Positions 62,449 through 64,000 of a stretch of 64,000 nt of DNA are shown here, one piece after another (position 1 is the first letter of the stretch; each line of letters begins with the position of its first letter). Origin of the DNA: Streptomyces sp. S4.7 (lineage in GTDB: Bacteria > Actinomycetota > Actinomycetes > Streptomycetales > Streptomycetaceae); contig NZ_CP048397.1 in the NCBI RefSeq assembly GCF_010384365.1, forward strand, positions 3,720,001-3,784,000, given 5' to 3'. The notes below the pieces were generated by a model that saw nothing but the letters and a program-made list of their open reading frames with translations, was not told the origin of the DNA and did not search any database. A program made the translations under genes and the position numbers.

Positions 62449-63423
62449 GTGAGCGACGTCCGTAATGTGATCATCATCGGCTCTGGGCCGGCCGGCTACA
62501 CGGCCGCGCTGTACACCGCACGTGCGTCGCTGCATCCCCTCGTGTTCGAGGGTGCTGTCACGGCGGGTGGCGCGCTGATGAACACCACCGATGTGGAGAA
62601 CTTCCCCGGCTTCCGCGACGGCATCATGGGTCCCGATCTGATGGACAACATGCGGGCGCAGGCCGAGCGGTTCGGCGCCGAGCTCGTACCGGACGACATC
62701 ATCTCCGTCGATCTGGCGGGGGAGGTCAAGACGGTCACCGACACGGCGGGCACCGTCCACCGCGCCAAGGCCGTGATCGTCACGACCGGCTCGCAGCACC
62801 GCAAGCTCGGGCTGCCCCGCGAGGACGCCCTCTCCGGACGCGGTGTCTCCTGGTGTGCCACGTGTGACGGGTTCTTCTTCAAGGACCAGGACATCGCCGT
62901 GATCGGCGGCGGCGACACCGCGATGGAGGAGGCCACCTTCCTCTCCCGGTTCGCCAAGTCGGTCACGATCGTCCACCGCCGTGACACCCTGCGGGCCTCC
63001 AAGGCCATGCAGGACCGGGCCTTCGCCGACCCGAAGATCCGGTTCGCCTGGGACAGCGCGGTCGAGGAGATCCACGGCGAGCAGAAGCTCTCCGGTCTGA
63101 CCCTGCGCAACACCAAGAGCGGTGAGACGTCGGAGCTTGCGGTGACCGGGCTGTTCATCGCCGTGGGCCACGACCCGCGCACCGAGCTCTTCAAGGGCCA
63201 GCTCGACCTCGACGGCGAGGGTTACCTCACGGTCGACGCGCCCTCGACGCGCACCAACCTCACGGGTGTCTTCGCCGCCGGCGACGTCGTCGACCACACC
63301 TACCGTCAGGCGATCACCGCCGCGGGCACCGGTTGTTCCGCGGCCCTCGACGCCGAGCGCTTCCTCTCCGCGCTCGCCGACGGCGAGAAGGCCGCCGAGC
63401 CGGAGAAGACCGCGTCCGTCTGA
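62449..63423 (+). CDS. trxB: Thioredoxin reductase
   Basis: This 324-residue FAD/NADPH enzyme reduces thioredoxin. FAD-binding [20 protein letters not shown], the redox-active WCATCDGFF (CATC), NADPH-binding [12 protein letters not shown] and the late [23 protein letters not shown] (in sections) are all intact. GAGGAAG lies about 8 bases before the GTG at 62449. trxA follows after 43 bp. Confidence 0.98.
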   Translation: MSDVRNVIIIGSGPAGYTAALYTARASLHPLVFEGAVTAGGALMNTTDVENFPGFRDGIMGPDLMDNMRAQAERFGAELVPDDIISVDLAGEVKTVTDTAGTVHRAKAVIVTTGSQHRKLGLPREDALSGRGVSWCATCDGFFFKDQDIAVIGGGDTAMEEATFLSRFAKSVTIVHRRDTLRASKAMQDRAFADPKIRFAWDSAVEEIHGEQKLSGLTLRNTKSGETSELAVTGLFIAVGHDPRTELFKGQLDLDGEGYLTVDAPSTRTNLTGVFAAGDVVDHTYRQAITAAGTGCSAALDAERFLSALADGEKAAEPEKTASV

Positions 63424-63466
63424 CCGTCCATACCGATCCACACCCCACGAAGTTAAGGAGGCCGCC

Positions 63467-63817
63467 GTGGCCGGCGACCTGAAGCATGTGACCGACGCCT
63501 CGTTCGAGGAGGACGTCCTCAAGAGCGACAAGCCCGTACTGGTGGACTTCTGGGCCGCCTGGTGCGGACCGTGCCGCCAGATCGCTCCGTCGCTCGAAGC
63601 CATCGCGGCCGAGCACGGGGACAAGATCGAGGTCGTCAAGCTCAACATCGACGAGAACCCCGCCACCGCAGCCAAGTACGGGGTCATGTCCATCCCGACG
63701 CTGAACGTCTACCAGAACGGCGAGGTCGCCAAGACCATCGTCGGCGCCAAGCCCAAGGCCGCCATCGTGCGCGACCTGGAGGGCTTCATCGGCGAAGGCT
63801 CGTCGGTGGGCAAGTAA
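63467..63817 (+). CDS. trxA: Thioredoxin
   Basis: This 116-residue thioredoxin has the active site FWAAWCGPCRQIAPSLE and the cis-Pro loop SIPTLNVYQNGEV. TTAAGGAGG lies 4-5 bases before the GTG at 63467. It is the second gene of the trxBA operon and reduces protein disulphides using TrxB. Confidence 0.97.
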   Translation: MAGDLKHVTDASFEEDVLKSDKPVLVDFWAAWCGPCRQIAPSLEAIAAEHGDKIEVVKLNIDENPATAAKYGVMSIPTLNVYQNGEVAKTIVGAKPKAAIVRDLEGFIGEGSSVGK

Positions 63818-63847
63818 CACCACGCGCGGCACACAACGCGGCGCGAT

Positions 63848-63861
63848 GTTTCACGTGAAAC
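63848..63861. promoter_or_regulatory. parS site after trxA
   Basis: Perfect GTTTCACGTGAAAC, directly before the trxA terminator. It is the ninth copy in the window. Confidence 0.96.
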
Positions 63862-63893
63862 GGGCCCGTCCCCTCTCTCAGGGGGACGGGCCC
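63862..63893. terminator. Terminator after trxA
   Basis: GGGCCCGTCCCC pairs with GGGGACGGGCCC, followed by TTTC. It also faces the convergent gene at the right edge. Confidence 0.88.
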
Positions 63894-63914
63894 TTTCATG
63901 TCTGATCCAAGGGA

Positions 63915-64000
63915 TCACAACGGCCTGAGCGCAGGGTCCTTCTGGACCGCTCCCAGCAGCCTGTCCAGCGCGTGCTCGACGTCTTCCTTCCAGGAGAGCG
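63915..64000 (-). CDS. C-terminal end of a leftward gene, cut by window
   Basis: The minus strand ends with LSWKEDVEHALDRLLGAVQKD and then PALRPL before a TGA at 63915-63917. Codon choice is strongly GC-rich at the third position and the frame is open to the window edge. At this position in S. coelicolor an acetyltransferase-like gene sits between trxA and parA; this is recalled, not shown here. Too little remains to assign a function. Confidence 0.6.
   Translation of the reverse strand, partial: LSWKEDVEHALDRLLGAVQKDPALRPL

Overview
The window is a Streptomyces chromosome segment close to the replication origin. The evidence is the very high GC content with a strong third-codon GC bias, the developmental genes ssgA/ssgR, a rare TTA codon, nine identical 14-bp parS palindromes (GTTTCACGTGAAAC), and a gene order that matches, from memory, the cyd-to-trx side of the S. 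coelicolor oriC region. I infer that dnaA and oriC lie beyond the right edge, past trxA.

Layout. 0-10.3 kb: end of a HAD phosphatase, a DosS-like GAF histidine kinase, and the cydA-cydB-cydCD cytochrome bd operon read leftward from a Rex operator, with a HisC-type aminotransferase upstream. 10.7-17.7 kb: a LacI-type regulator with a TTA codon, a metallophosphoesterase, two membrane proteins, and an oxidoreductase between two paralogous TetR genes, one of them frameshifted. 17.9-25.6 kb: a solitary Flp-type prepilin, thiC with a TPP riboswitch, a YibE/F membrane protein, ssgA and ssgR, small membrane and cupin proteins, and a PLP-dependent cystathionine lyase-type enzyme. 25.8-35.6 kb: accessory metabolic and regulatory genes: LysR, NUDIX, a SerB-like phosphatase, an MFS pump with a divergent MarR, GNAT, a serine hydrolase, a frameshifted alpha/beta hydrolase, and a DGPF protein plus ECF42-type sigma pair.

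35.8-45.5 kb: core replication and translation genes (dnaB, rpsF-ssb-rpsR-rplI), a MATE exporter, and a cell-wall pair (FemX and an alanine-racemase-like protein). A polytopic glycosyltransferase follows. 45.6-53.6 kb: a class A penicillin-binding protein, a PadR regulator with a 33-bp inverted repeat, inositol-phosphate synthase, an MFS protein, two parS sites 46 bp apart and a CCA-adding enzyme. 53.8-64 kb: a rightward envelope and stress cluster of a large exported DUF6049-like protein, the MurJ flippase, a membrane pseudokinase, a SigM-like ECF sigma factor, a zinc-finger anti-sigma protein, then trxB-trxA behind a SigR-type promoter.

The genes fall into a few working groups. Cytochrome bd, its CydCD exporter, Rex control and perhaps the DosS-like kinase handle low oxygen. 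SsgA/SsgR act in sporulation. FemX, the PBP, MurJ, the pseudokinase and the DUF6049-like protein act on the cell wall. TrxB/TrxA and the SigR promoter handle thiol stress. The parS sites form part of the ParB-loaded origin-proximal region. I saw no rRNA, tRNA, CRISPR array, insertion sequence or prophage. Three loci (15.2-15.9, 32.5-33.4 and 33.5-33.9 kb) look frameshifted; they may be real lesions or consensus errors.
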